Positions 20,337 to 29,914 of a stretch of DNA of 41,686 nt are shown one piece after another (the first letter of the stretch is position 1; each line of letters begins with the position of its first letter). A model generated the notes under the pieces. That model saw only the letters and a program-made list of their open reading frames with translations. It was not told the DNA's origin and did not search any database. Position numbers and translations under genes: made by a program. Source of the stretch: Candidatus Dadabacteria bacterium (lineage in GTDB: Bacteria > Bdellovibrionota_C > UBA2361 > J046); contig RFHI01000237.1 in the NCBI GenBank assembly GCA_003696425.1, forward strand, positions 1-41,686, read 5' to 3'.

Positions 20337-21680
20337 CTAGACGTGTGATGTTTTGTCAGCTATCTTTTCGATGCTACTAATAAAAACGCCGAGCAGGATT
20401 AAAACCATAAGATAAATTTCACTGTCACCAAAATTGTATTCTACAAGGCCTGCAACCTGCCATGAGAGAAAAGCACAGCTAATACCGGTTACAATTGTTG
20501 CAGGTCCCTGCCGGTGTTTTAAAGAGAGGCCAAGTTTAATAACTGAGAATATCCACCAGAAGTAAATTGCCAGACCAATCCAGCCGCTTTCTACCATAAT
20601 ATTGATTGGATTGCTGTGAAAATGGCGAAGCTCCGGCGGAATCTGGGGGTCAAATTTTCTTAGAACCGAGGCATTTTCGTAACCAATACCGAGTGGATAT
20701 TTAGTGGCAAGCTCAATACCAACCTGCCAGATACTGGAGCGTCCCCCCGGTACAAAGAAGTGATCCATTGAATGCACGATTCGCTGTCGGGTGGGCGTAA
20801 ATATAAATAATGCTGCAACTATCAGCAAAACCGACGTTATCGCCATGCGCTTGGAGTAACTAAAAAATATTACTGCCAGACCACAAATAGCCCCAAGCCA
20901 TGGCCCTCTCTTTAAGTTAAGTATCAGGGCCAGTGTAATTACAGGAAACAAAAGGTTCGAGTATAAATAAAAATAACCGTGTTCGCTACTGTCTTTAAAC
21001 TTGTTGTATAAAGTTCGGCCAAATAACACCGCTATAATTAACAACCACAAAAAGAGCAGATTGCCTGATAGAGAAGAGCCCGGTTTTAAACCGAAAAAAA
21101 TTATAAAAATTATCGTGGCATAGAATAAAATTGTAAGAGATTCAAGCAAGCCCATCTGCCACCTGAGTCCGGTTTTATGTGCATAAAAAATTATCAGGGC
21201 CGCCACTACCGGCAAGATAACTGCACACTGCCCCCCTTCAGTAACAGCTCCTAAAAAGATTTCAGGAAGAGCGACTGGGGTTAAGGCTGCTGCAATGGTA
21301 TGAATACCAGCTATGGACTGCCCGGTAGCAAGTGCAAGTAAGATTCTGAGAGCATAACCGAGACGTGACAGTTCATAAAAAGCAAATACCACCAGTATAT
21401 ATGGCGCGTAAGTAGTAGCTTCAATAAAGCTATGCGCGACATTAATTCCAAAAAACGATGAGACTATCAGCCAGCCTAGAAAGATTATCAGAGCAATCAG
21501 AGCCGTGCCGCCGGCCTTTACAGCTGTTCCACAACTACCGGATTTTTCTACTATCCAGATAAGCAGAAGCGGGACAAGCGGGATATAAACAGCGGTTAAC
21601 TTTAGTGGGATTAAAAAAGCGGCTAACTGGCCTAAGAGCGGTCCGTATTGATTAAAAAGCTCTCTCTGTTTTATTCTCAC
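20337..21680 (-). CDS. O-antigen ligase / polymerase-like (Wzy/WaaL family) polytopic membrane protein
   Basis: 447 aa with about 10 hydrophobic segments. 'LATKYPLGIGYENAS...LRHFHSNPINIMVESGWIGLAIYFWWIF' resembles the PF04932 signature region. Confidence 0.75.
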   Translation of the reverse strand: MRIKQRELFNQYGPLLGQLAAFLIPLKLTAVYIPLVPLLLIWIVEKSGSCGTAVKAGGTALIALIIFLGWLIVSSFFGINVAHSFIEATTYAPYILVVFAFYELSRLGYALRILLALATGQSIAGIHTIAAALTPVALPEIFLGAVTEGGQCAVILPVVAALIIFYAHKTGLRWQMGLLESLTILFYATIIFIIFFGLKPGSSLSGNLLFLWLLIIAVLFGRTLYNKFKDSSEHGYFYLYSNLLFPVITLALILNLKRGPWLGAICGLAVIFFSYSKRMAITSVLLIVAALFIFTPTRQRIVHSMDHFFVPGGRSSIWQVGIELATKYPLGIGYENASVLRKFDPQIPPELRHFHSNPINIMVESGWIGLAIYFWWIFSVIKLGLSLKHRQGPATIVTGISCAFLSWQVAGLVEYNFGDSEIYLMVLILLGVFISSIEKIADKTSHV

Positions 21681-21932
21681 TGCTCAATGCTTTGCTGTGG
21701 CAATAAAATCTTTACCCCCGGCCTCACATTAGCCTGGATACTTTAAAAGTTTAGCTCAGCCGATATCAACGAGCCTATTATTTTAGCCGGCTTTTATCAA
21801 CCCAGCCCCGGATGCATGAATTAAAATACAGCAGCTTAAAACTGCTGGAGAGAGTTCTGGCAACTTTACTGTTTTCGGGCTATAGTTTTAAGGATGTCCA
21901 TTTTTTTGTGAAGCTATGCAAGCGTTTGTGTT

Positions 21933-22382
21933 ATGAAAAATTACCCGGCTATCTTTTTATTACTTAGCGGTATGTGTTTAATAAGCTCTTTCAGCTTTGC
22001 TGCGCCGCAGTTTCCAGAGCTTAAGAAAGGGATTGGCTTTAATGAGGTAATAAAAGAGTGGGGACTGCCTGAGGAAAAAATAGAATATGAAACCAGCCGC
22101 AAGGAAAAGTGGCTTTATCCTGACAGCCGCTATGCTGTTTTTACAGCAGGAAAGCTGTCTGAATGGGCACCAAGAGAAGAACCTCAGTCTGAAGGCCTGC
22201 CTGTATCAAGTACATCTTCTGCCCGGACTATAGCAAAGGATCATGGAAGTGAAGAAAACGCCGAAGTTGTTCAGGATATTTTAAGTGAAATTATGGACAA
22301 AACCTCTGAGGCATCCAGCAGTAATAAAGAAAGTAAAAGAAAAAGAGAGAGAAACCGCTCGCCGTTGGAGCGTAGGCGGTAA
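21933..22382 (+). CDS. Small secreted protein, unknown function
   Basis: 149 aa, signal peptide 'MKNYPAIFLLLSGMCLISSFSFAAP', then 'KKGIGFNEVIKEWGLPEEKIEYETSRKEKWLYPDSRYAVFTAGKLSEW', resembling SmpA/OmlA-like small periplasmic repeats. Confidence 0.6.
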   Translation: MKNYPAIFLLLSGMCLISSFSFAAPQFPELKKGIGFNEVIKEWGLPEEKIEYETSRKEKWLYPDSRYAVFTAGKLSEWAPREEPQSEGLPVSSTSSARTIAKDHGSEENAEVVQDILSEIMDKTSEASSSNKESKRKRERNRSPLERRR

Positions 22383-22735
22383 GGTAATTTAGGCCTGATG
22401 CCTTCGAGTCACGTGACCTAAGCTAGAGGTAGAGCCGTTACCAGTGTCTGTTCACAAATCAAACGCAGCCTGCACAGATCAGAAAGTAAACAGCTGGCCT
22501 CATTCTGATGCATTAAATGTCCTATAATAACGCCGGGGTCATGGGCTCTGAAAAAAGTCCCAGTATTTTCAGGAGGTGATTTCTGGCACAGCGCTTGCTT
22601 TATAAGACTAATACATATTGAGGGGGAAACTAAGACAGCTCTTCTCTCCAATTCGCCCGCTACCTTGAGTTGTCTGATGTTTACTTTCTTACCAGATCGC
22701 GCTCTAAAGGGAAGCCTTTCCAAAACGAACCGCCG

Positions 22736-22763
22736 GGAGCGAACAAAGCAATTTGTTCGCTCC
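22736..22763. repeat. Perfect 12-bp hairpin with GCAA tetraloop
   Basis: GGAGCGAACAAA (22736-22747) GCAA (22748-22751) TTTGTTCGCTCC (22752-22763). Confidence 0.8.
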
Positions 22764-22936
22764 ATTTCTTATTAATACGCCCGGCGTAAGCCGGATGTAA
22801 AAGCAATCTGCCCTGGCCAGAGATCAATGTGCAGCCAGTTTACTGACTGCAAATATCGTTTCTCCATACCATTAAAGGGTAACGGCTACGGATAAAACTA
22901 ATACAACAACTCTCAAGGAATATACATGTGGCGAAA

Positions 22937-23722
22937 CTAATCAATCAGTGACAAAACACCGCTTAAAGGCTTAACTTCCTGCGTATCAACAAGGTTATCG
23001 TCTTGTGGAGTTTGCTCTCGGGTTAGCTCCTCTTCAACAGGAGCGGCTTCATGATCGTCTATATCAATCAGGTTCTCCTTATAATCTCTGGCATCGTCGC
23101 AGAAAACATCTTCATTAAGTAGTGCAGCTGCTATGGCATCCTGCTCAGGATCAACGTCTTCCAGTGGTTTTGCCAGAGTTTCCAGCATTTCTTCCGGAGC
23201 AGGAGGATTTAAAACATATGCTGCCACCACATCAAGAAACTGCCTTACTGACCGCTTTAAAATTAAGGGTAATCGCTTAAATTCATCTCCATTAGCAAGT
23301 TGGACCTGACCCAGGATTTCTCCGGATTTTGTAGCTATTTTAACTGTGCCGCGGTCGTTACGATCATTTGCGGTTACAATCAGACTGTAATCAACTCTTG
23401 CTGGTGCAACGGAGTCTACAAGATTTAAATCAACCCTTGGCCAGCCTTCCCAGTCGCTGACAATCATATCAAAGTAAAATCTCTCCCCCAGCTTAACTTT
23501 GCATGTCTCCTGCAAAGCTTTGCGGATTGTTGTCATAGCCTGAAGCATCAGTGCATGACGGGCTTCACGCAGTTTTGCAGATACGTCGTTTAGCTCTTCT
23601 TTTTCGCGAAGTTTGCGGTTTATTCTGGTTGCAAAGGTACCTACAGTTGATTCAAGAGTATTAATAGCTTCTGTTGTAGTATCCTCTGCGCACGAGTCTG
23701 TGGCTGATTTTGATGGTGCCAT
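22937..23722 (-). CDS. Hypothetical protein with acidic C-terminus
   Basis: 261-aa ORF. N-term predicted helical/coiled ('LESTVGTFATRINRKLREKEELNDVSAKLREARHALMLQAM'), highly acidic C-term. No family recognised. Confidence 0.55.
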   Translation of the reverse strand: MAPSKSATDSCAEDTTTEAINTLESTVGTFATRINRKLREKEELNDVSAKLREARHALMLQAMTTIRKALQETCKVKLGERFYFDMIVSDWEGWPRVDLNLVDSVAPARVDYSLIVTANDRNDRGTVKIATKSGEILGQVQLANGDEFKRLPLILKRSVRQFLDVVAAYVLNPPAPEEMLETLAKPLEDVDPEQDAIAAALLNEDVFCDDARDYKENLIDIDDHEAAPVEEELTREQTPQDDNLVDTQEVKPLSGVLSLID

Positions 23723-23982
23723 CCGCCCTCATAAAATCACAATATTTTAGCCCCTCTAAATAAATATCGGTCTTAAGTCCACCGGCCTTAAGAACCGGTG
23801 TTTTTAATTGATTGATTTTTTCAGGGCTTTTGTTTTTACTTAATAGTTTCAAAGGGTTGGTGAGTTTAGAGGTCTGCTTTGTACACGGGTGACCTGTTTG
23901 TATTTTTTTGGATCGGAACTACTGGAAATTGTAATAATCTATTGTTTATATTGAAACTCAAGTTAACAAAGGGAGGGAGTAT

Positions 23983-25137
23983 ATGCCTTTTTATCATACT
24001 CTTGGAAGAATTCCTCATAAACGGCACACCTGTTTTAGAAAACCGGATGGTAGCCTTTACCGTGAAGAGGTAGTCGGTACCAGAGGTTTTAGTGGCATTT
24101 ACTCCATTCTCTATCACTGCAGCGCACCGACCCGGGTAATTGAATCCAAATTACTGGGTTCAAAGGCTGTGGAATACTGTAGCGGCCTTCCGCTGGAGCA
24201 CAGGCATATAGTTACAAAAGACTTTAGGACTTCTGGTGATCCTGTAGATTCACGTATTTTTCTTATGGGTAATAAAGATCTTCGACTGGGTCTGGCTACT
24301 CCCGATAAAGAAATGAATTATTTTTATCGTAACGGATTGTGTGATGAGTGCCTCTTTGTTCATTACGGTAGCGGTACGTTACACACTCAGTTCGGCAAAC
24401 TTGAGTATCGTGCAGGTGATTACATAGTAATTCCCGTAGGGACGACTTATCAGATAAAAATCAGTGAAAATACTAAATTCCTTGTAATTGAAGCTAACAG
24501 CCGTTTTGAATTTCCCAGGCGCTACAGAAATGAATACGGACAACTTTTAGAACACTCGCCTTTTTGTGAAAGGGACATAAGGATTCCCAGGGAGCTCGAA
24601 ACTTATGACGAGCAGGGTGAATACGAGGTTCGCATTAAACTTGGTGATAAGTACAGTATGACCATCCTTGATCATCACCCTTTTGATCTGATTGGCTGGG
24701 ACGGGTACCTCTATCCCTGGATATTTAATATTGAGGATTTCGAGCCAATTACCGGTAGAGTTCATCAGCCGCCACCTGTCCATCAGACCTTTGAGGGACA
24801 GGGCTTTGTGGTTTGTTCATTTTGTCCGAGACTATTCGACTATCACCCCGAAGCTATACCGGCGCCGTATGCGCACTCTAATGTCAACAGCGATGAAGTG
24901 CTTTATTATGTTGAGGGCAATTTTATGAGCAGAAAAGGAATAGATGTTGGTTCCTTTACACTGCATCCCGCTGGGATTCCGCACGGTCCGCATCCCGGTA
25001 CTATAGAGAAATCAATTGGAGCCAAAAAAACTGAAGAACTTGCCGTAATGGTTGATACATTTGCACCATTGCAGATTACACAGACTGCGCTTGATCTGTG
25101 TGACCCCAATTATATGAAAAGCTGGTTAGGAGCATAA
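23983..25137 (+). CDS. hmgA: Homogentisate 1,2-dioxygenase
   Basis: 384 aa. 'YHTLGRIPHKRHTCFRKPDGSLYREEVVGTRGFSGIYSILYH', 'NVNSDEVLYYVEGNFMSRKGIDVGSFTLHPAGIPHGPHPG'. Next to hpd and fah. SD 'gggaggga'. Confidence 0.93.
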   Translation: MPFYHTLGRIPHKRHTCFRKPDGSLYREEVVGTRGFSGIYSILYHCSAPTRVIESKLLGSKAVEYCSGLPLEHRHIVTKDFRTSGDPVDSRIFLMGNKDLRLGLATPDKEMNYFYRNGLCDECLFVHYGSGTLHTQFGKLEYRAGDYIVIPVGTTYQIKISENTKFLVIEANSRFEFPRRYRNEYGQLLEHSPFCERDIRIPRELETYDEQGEYEVRIKLGDKYSMTILDHHPFDLIGWDGYLYPWIFNIEDFEPITGRVHQPPPVHQTFEGQGFVVCSFCPRLFDYHPEAIPAPYAHSNVNSDEVLYYVEGNFMSRKGIDVGSFTLHPAGIPHGPHPGTIEKSIGAKKTEELAVMVDTFAPLQITQTALDLCDPNYMKSWLGA

Positions 25138-25138
25138 T

Positions 25139-26311
25139 ATGAGAAAGATAAAAGATATTGATCCTGATGTGCATGTCGGAGAAAAGTTGGACGTAGAATC
25201 TGCCACTCAGGTAGATAATAATGTACTTGATATTGAGTGTATAGATTATGTTGAGCTTATATCGGGGAATGCGCTTCAGGCTGTTTATTATTATTCGCAA
25301 GCTTTTGGATTTAAGCCAGTAGCCTATCGCGGGCCAAAAACAAAGTTTAAAGACGATATTACAGTAGTTTTAAAGCAGAATGATATAACGCTGCTGGTAC
25401 GTTCTCCAGTGACCCCCGACAATCCACTTAATGATTTTCTTAGAAAACACGGAGACAGCTACCGCGATATCGCTTTTAGAGTGAAAAACTGCGAGGCTTT
25501 TTATTTAGAGACCATAAAACGTGGCGCTGAAAGCGCTGAAACTCCTCACGTTTGGAGAGATGAAAAGGGATCAGTAAAAAGAGCAGCAATTAAAACCTAT
25601 GGTGATGTGATTCATTCTATAGTTTTCAGAGATGAGTACGAAGGCCTGTTCTGGCCCGGCTTTGTGCCTTATGAGGATGTTTTTCCGGCGCTTCCTGATG
25701 GTAAAACTGTAGGCTTAAAGCGAATAGATCATGTGGTTGGCAATGTAGAGGATATGAACCCGTGGGTTAAATTTTATGAAGATGTTTTAGGTTTTAAAGA
25801 AATGCTTCACTTTACTGACCAGGATATATCAACTGAGTATTCTGCGCTTATGTCAAAGGTGGTGCGCGATGGCTCCGGCAAAATCAAACTGCCCATAAAC
25901 GAGCCGGCTACTGCCCGCAGAAAATCCCAGATTGAAGAATACCTGGAGTTTCACCTTGGGCCAGGCGTACAACACGTAGCGTTTGAAACAGAGAATATAA
26001 TAGAGACCGTCAGCGAACTTAGAAGCCGTGGGGTGGATTTTCTCTATGTTCCGGAAACGTACTATCAGGATGTGCCTGCCAGAGTGGGGGATATCAAAGA
26101 AGATTTAAATACTATTGCAAAGCTTGGCATCCTGGTTGACCGCGATAATGATGGATACCTGCTGCAGCTTTTTACAAGACAGGTACATCAGCGGCCAACG
26201 CTTTTTTATGAGGTAATTCAGAGAGAGGGCTCTCAGGGTTTTGGGGTAGGAAACTTTAAGGCTCTCTTTGAAGCGCTTGAACGCGAGCAGGCTGAGAGGG
26301 GAAATCTTTAA
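25139..26311 (+). CDS. hpd: 4-hydroxyphenylpyruvate dioxygenase
   Basis: 'IDYVELISGNALQAVYYYSQAFGFKPVAYRGP', 'LKRIDHVVGNVEDMNPWVKFYEDVLGFKEM', 'GPGVQHVAFET', 'DNDGYLLQLFTR..RPTLFYEVIQREGSQGFGVGNFKALFEALEREQ'. Confidence 0.97.
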   Translation: MRKIKDIDPDVHVGEKLDVESATQVDNNVLDIECIDYVELISGNALQAVYYYSQAFGFKPVAYRGPKTKFKDDITVVLKQNDITLLVRSPVTPDNPLNDFLRKHGDSYRDIAFRVKNCEAFYLETIKRGAESAETPHVWRDEKGSVKRAAIKTYGDVIHSIVFRDEYEGLFWPGFVPYEDVFPALPDGKTVGLKRIDHVVGNVEDMNPWVKFYEDVLGFKEMLHFTDQDISTEYSALMSKVVRDGSGKIKLPINEPATARRKSQIEEYLEFHLGPGVQHVAFETENIIETVSELRSRGVDFLYVPETYYQDVPARVGDIKEDLNTIAKLGILVDRDNDGYLLQLFTRQVHQRPTLFYEVIQREGSQGFGVGNFKALFEALEREQAERGNL

Positions 26312-26316
26312 GAACA

Positions 26317-27318
26317 ATGAAATTTGCTACAATACAAGAGGGTGGTGCTGGCCGTGACGGTCATGCTGTGCTGGTGTCCGGTGACAATACCAAAGTAGCA
26401 CTATTGCCGGATGGCTTAAGTACCCTTCAGCTTATTTTGGATAACTGGGATAAACTTCTGCCGCAGCTTGAAGAGATTGATCAAAAATTTTCTGAGGGTG
26501 CATGGGAGGATATCAGAGATTCAAATGAGGTTAAATTTCTTGCGCCACTTCCAAGGGCTTATGCCTTTTTAGATGGCAGTGCTTTTATCCAGCATATTCT
26601 CTTAGTACGAAAGGCCCGTGGTGCAGAGCCGCCGGAGAATCTTTATACTGTACCATTAATGTATCAGGGTGCCAGTGACTGTTTTCTTGCACCAAAAGAA
26701 GATATTCCACTAATTGACGAGGAGTATGGACTTGATTTTGAAGCAGAACTTGCTGTGGTTGTGGGGGATGTTCCGCAGGGGATAAATGCCGGGCAGGCAG
26801 ATAAGTATATCCGGCTCTTTGTGATTTTAAATGATATTAGTCTCAGGAATCTTATCCCTGCGGACATTAAGACAGGCTTTGGCTTTCTTCACGGTAAACC
26901 TAATTCCTCTATGGCTCCGTTTGCAGTTACAGTGGATGAGCTGGGGGATTACTGGAAAGATGGACGTGTGCATCTTGACATGGTTACCCATTTAAATGGA
27001 AAGCTCTTTGGGCATCCCAATGCAGGTGAGATGCATTTTTCTTTTTATGAATTAATTGCGCATGCTGCCCGCACACGGCCACTTACAGCAGGTACTATTA
27101 TAGGCAGTGGTACAGTTTCCAATAAGGATCCACAAGTTGGCTCAAGCTGCCTGGCTGAGAAGCGAATGCTTGAAAAGATAGAGTCAGGAGAGATTACCAC
27201 ACCATTTTTGAAAAGTGGCGACAGAATAGAAATTGAAATGGTAAAAGATAACCACTCTCTTTTCGGAAAAATCTCTCAGAAAGTAAGAAATATTAACACA
27301 GATCAATTGCCAGGTTGA
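26317..27318 (+). CDS. Fumarylacetoacetate hydrolase family protein (probable fumarylacetoacetase)
   Basis: 'DEEYGLDFEAELAVVVGDVPQGINAGQADKYIRLFVILNDISLRNL', 'SSMAPFAVTVDELGDYW', 'GTIIGSGTVSNKD'. Operonic with hmgA-hpd. Confidence 0.92.
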   Translation: MKFATIQEGGAGRDGHAVLVSGDNTKVALLPDGLSTLQLILDNWDKLLPQLEEIDQKFSEGAWEDIRDSNEVKFLAPLPRAYAFLDGSAFIQHILLVRKARGAEPPENLYTVPLMYQGASDCFLAPKEDIPLIDEEYGLDFEAELAVVVGDVPQGINAGQADKYIRLFVILNDISLRNLIPADIKTGFGFLHGKPNSSMAPFAVTVDELGDYWKDGRVHLDMVTHLNGKLFGHPNAGEMHFSFYELIAHAARTRPLTAGTIIGSGTVSNKDPQVGSSCLAEKRMLEKIESGEITTPFLKSGDRIEIEMVKDNHSLFGKISQKVRNINTDQLPG

Positions 27319-27321
27319 AAC

Positions 27322-28410
27322 TTACTGTTCCTGATCATCCTGATACTCTTCTTCTTCTAGCGCAAAATCTGCCAGAATTTCACGGGCAAAGTCAGCTACA
27401 GTTTTAGGCGGATTGGATTTTAACAGCTCTTTTAGATAAGCCTCAGCCTCCTCTTCGTAGCTTACATGATCAATTGCGTCTTTTAGCATTTCTTTATCAA
27501 ATTCAGGATTGCTGGAAGTAGCCAATACACTCATGACAGCACGAAGTCCCTCAGTGCCATTATTTAAGAGAGCTTTTACTGCCAGATGCGAATAGGCATC
27601 GCGTTTTAAAGCAAGTTCCCGCAGATAAGGCAGAGCCTCTTCTTCCGGTACCAGCTCACCAAGTCCTATACCAAGAGAGTAGTAACCGTCCGGATCGCCC
27701 TTTTCAACAGTATGCTTGTAAAGCACTTCAGCAGCCAGGCGGGAACCCTGGTTAGTTATTGCAGCAACTACTGATTCCTGCAGTAGGTCGTTTTCACTGT
27801 TAAGCTTCTCACTAAGATACCTGACAGTATCATCACCTCCAACTGCCAGCTCAAGCGACTCTGCATATATGTCAGCAAGTTCAGTGTTAGTTTCATTTTC
27901 TATTGCTTCAACCAGTGTCTTTACATCTTCTACTCTGCCACTGGTAGCAAGTACTTCAGTGAAAAAGCTGCGTTGATCCGGATCGGTGTCAGGCGCAAAG
28001 GCAATCTCTTTAACCTTTTCATAGAGCTCATCGCACCAGCTGCAATCTTTTGCAATATCGACAAATTGTTCAAGTACTATATCATCATAATCCAGCGAAG
28101 CCTTTTTTAAGGCCTCAAAGGCTTCATCAGCGCTTTTATAAATTTCAGTAGCAGGGCGGTCATCGAAGTACTCATCATCTTCGGTGTCTTCATCAATTGA
28201 CCGGGAGTGATCTATTTTAACCTGGTCATCGGAAGCTGAAGCGCTGCCGACATTAGACGATGGCTGCTCGGATTCTCTGGTGTTAAGAGCAGTCTGTTTA
28301 CCTGCTTCAGGTGAAGATGACGGCCGGCTTTCAGGGCTGCTACTGTTTGCCACCCACCAGAGTCCTGCTGCAACTATTACCACCAGTAACACGGTCAAAA
28401 GTTTTTTCAT
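27322..28410 (-). CDS. Membrane-anchored/secreted HEAT-repeat-like protein
   Basis: N-terminal 'MKKLLTVLLVVIVAAGLWWVANSS' anchor, Ser/Glu-rich linker, then alpha-helical repeats ('LLQESVVAAITNQGSRLAAEVLYKHT..'). The ORF track extends to 28428; the internal ATG at 28410 has an SD 'ggaagga' upstream. Confidence 0.6.
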   Translation of the reverse strand: MKKLLTVLLVVIVAAGLWWVANSSSPESRPSSSPEAGKQTALNTRESEQPSSNVGSASASDDQVKIDHSRSIDEDTEDDEYFDDRPATEIYKSADEAFEALKKASLDYDDIVLEQFVDIAKDCSWCDELYEKVKEIAFAPDTDPDQRSFFTEVLATSGRVEDVKTLVEAIENETNTELADIYAESLELAVGGDDTVRYLSEKLNSENDLLQESVVAAITNQGSRLAAEVLYKHTVEKGDPDGYYSLGIGLGELVPEEEALPYLRELALKRDAYSHLAVKALLNNGTEGLRAVMSVLATSSNPEFDKEMLKDAIDHVSYEEEAEAYLKELLKSNPPKTVADFAREILADFALEEEEYQDDQEQ

Positions 28411-28667
28411 AACATCCAGTCCTTCCAATAGCTGAAATTATCTGACAAAAGACGCCTTTAACTCCCAAAATCTTCAACCCTTGGCACGCTCCGGGCTGAT
28501 TAGCCTAATAAACTACACTAATATTGTACAAAGATACACACAGTTGTAATTGAGGCACAAGGCCGACCAATAAAATATATTGTATAATCAGGATGATAGA
28601 GAAACAGCAAAGACTTTTTTAGTGGTTGCTTTATAATGCCTGAAATTTCACCGATTCAATACACCAG

Positions 28668-29015
28668 ATGAGTGAAATTGAGTTAAAGCAAAAATTACTG
28701 GCCGGGCGGGCTTACCGTATTTTCGTAGGGCAGCTTCCAGGGCAGATGGAAGAAGTTCGCTCTGTAGTTGAATCTGAAAATAATGTGCCTGAGCAGGCTT
28801 TAAAGGCTGCTTCTATTCTTCATAATATTAAAGGTGCTGCCGGAGTTTTCGGGTTCACAGAGCTTGGACATATAGCTGCGGAGCTTGAGAAACTAATTAA
28901 AGAGCAAGGTGGCGACATAACGAAATTTACGAAAGAGCTCGATGCATTGTTTAAAAGTCTGGAAAGAATTGTTAGTAGCCTTCCGGCGCCTGTCAGTTTG
29001 GAGGATAATGAATAA
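28668..29015 (+). CDS. HPt (histidine phosphotransfer) domain protein
   Basis: 115 aa. 'AASILHNIKGAAGVFGFTELGHIAAELEKLIKE' matches the HxxKGxxxxxG HPt signature. Confidence 0.85.
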   Translation: MSEIELKQKLLAGRAYRIFVGQLPGQMEEVRSVVESENNVPEQALKAASILHNIKGAAGVFGFTELGHIAAELEKLIKEQGGDITKFTKELDALFKSLERIVSSLPAPVSLEDNE

Positions 29016-29017
29016 TT

Positions 29018-29851
29018 ATGCCTGATATTTTAATTCTAAGCGAAGATCGCTCGTCTGCTTCTGAGATTGAAAAAACTGCCCGAAAGTATGACTTACGCGT
29101 TACTAATGTGCATACACTTAATGATGCCCGCGAGTGGTTAAAACTCAGGACTTTTATAGCGATGTGTTTACCGCATACAACTTCTCTTGCAGATCAGGAA
29201 GCGCTGGCGGATCTGCTTTGGAGGGAAAGTCCGCATGCCTATCTTTTTGTCTACGATTTAAGTAAAGATGCGCCGCACAGGCATGAAGAGTACAGACTGA
29301 GCGGAGCAGATTATATTCGTGGTGAGCGTGGGCTGGCAGAGCTGGATCGGATTTTAAGTGTTATATCAAAGGTTCCTGTTGCAGGACCGGATGCGATGAC
29401 TGTAATGGTGGTAGAAGATCTTGATTCTCCCAGAGATATTATCTGCTCTTACATTGAATCGCTCGGATATCCCAATGTAGTAGGAATGCCGGCGGCAAAA
29501 GATGCAATTAAGGCACTGGAAAAAGAGCCCGATAAATATTCGTGTGTTGTTACAGATATTAGAATGCCTGAAATCGACGGACGCAGGTTTATAGAGTATA
29601 TCCGCTCACATGAAAGCCTGAGGCATTTACCGGTAATTGCACTTACAGCCTACGGTACAGTGGATACGTTAATTGACTGCCTTAAAGCCGGTGCCAGTGG
29701 TTTTCTGGTTAAGCCTCCCAAAAAGCGGGACTTAACACGTGAGTTGGCAAGGGCGGTACGAATGATAACACGCGGAGAAAACCCCCGGCTGGCTACTGAA
29801 CAGGAAGCAGATACTATCCGGGAAATTTTACTTGAACGGGGAATGCGGTAG
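29018..29851 (+). CDS. Response regulator with degenerate N-terminal receiver-like domain and canonical C-terminal receiver
   Basis: C-terminal 'MTVMVVEDLDSPRDII...CVVTDIRMPEIDGRRFIEYIR...PVIALTAYG...GASGFLVKPPKK' is a full receiver. The N-terminal half has receiver-like layout, but the phospho-Asp region reads 'FIAMCLPHTT'. Confidence 0.85.
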   Translation: MPDILILSEDRSSASEIEKTARKYDLRVTNVHTLNDAREWLKLRTFIAMCLPHTTSLADQEALADLLWRESPHAYLFVYDLSKDAPHRHEEYRLSGADYIRGERGLAELDRILSVISKVPVAGPDAMTVMVVEDLDSPRDIICSYIESLGYPNVVGMPAAKDAIKALEKEPDKYSCVVTDIRMPEIDGRRFIEYIRSHESLRHLPVIALTAYGTVDTLIDCLKAGASGFLVKPPKKRDLTRELARAVRMITRGENPRLATEQEADTIREILLERGMR

Positions 29852-29914
29852 CACCAGTTGATAGGCAGCCCGGCACATTTTACCTCAACCTGGGCTCAGA
29901 CCTGAACCAGAAAA

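Noticed and set aside
22418-22765. 115-aa minus-strand ORF
   Set aside because: Its start codon lies inside a perfect 12-bp hairpin, no protein family recognised, basic low-quality composition. Treated as non-coding, though not excluded.
23780-23805. CACCGG-CCTTAAGAA-CCGGTG-TTTTT, terminator-like on the plus strand
   Set aside because: No plus-strand gene ends just upstream (nearest ends at 22382), and it sits in the promoter region of the minus-strand gene, so its role cannot be assigned.
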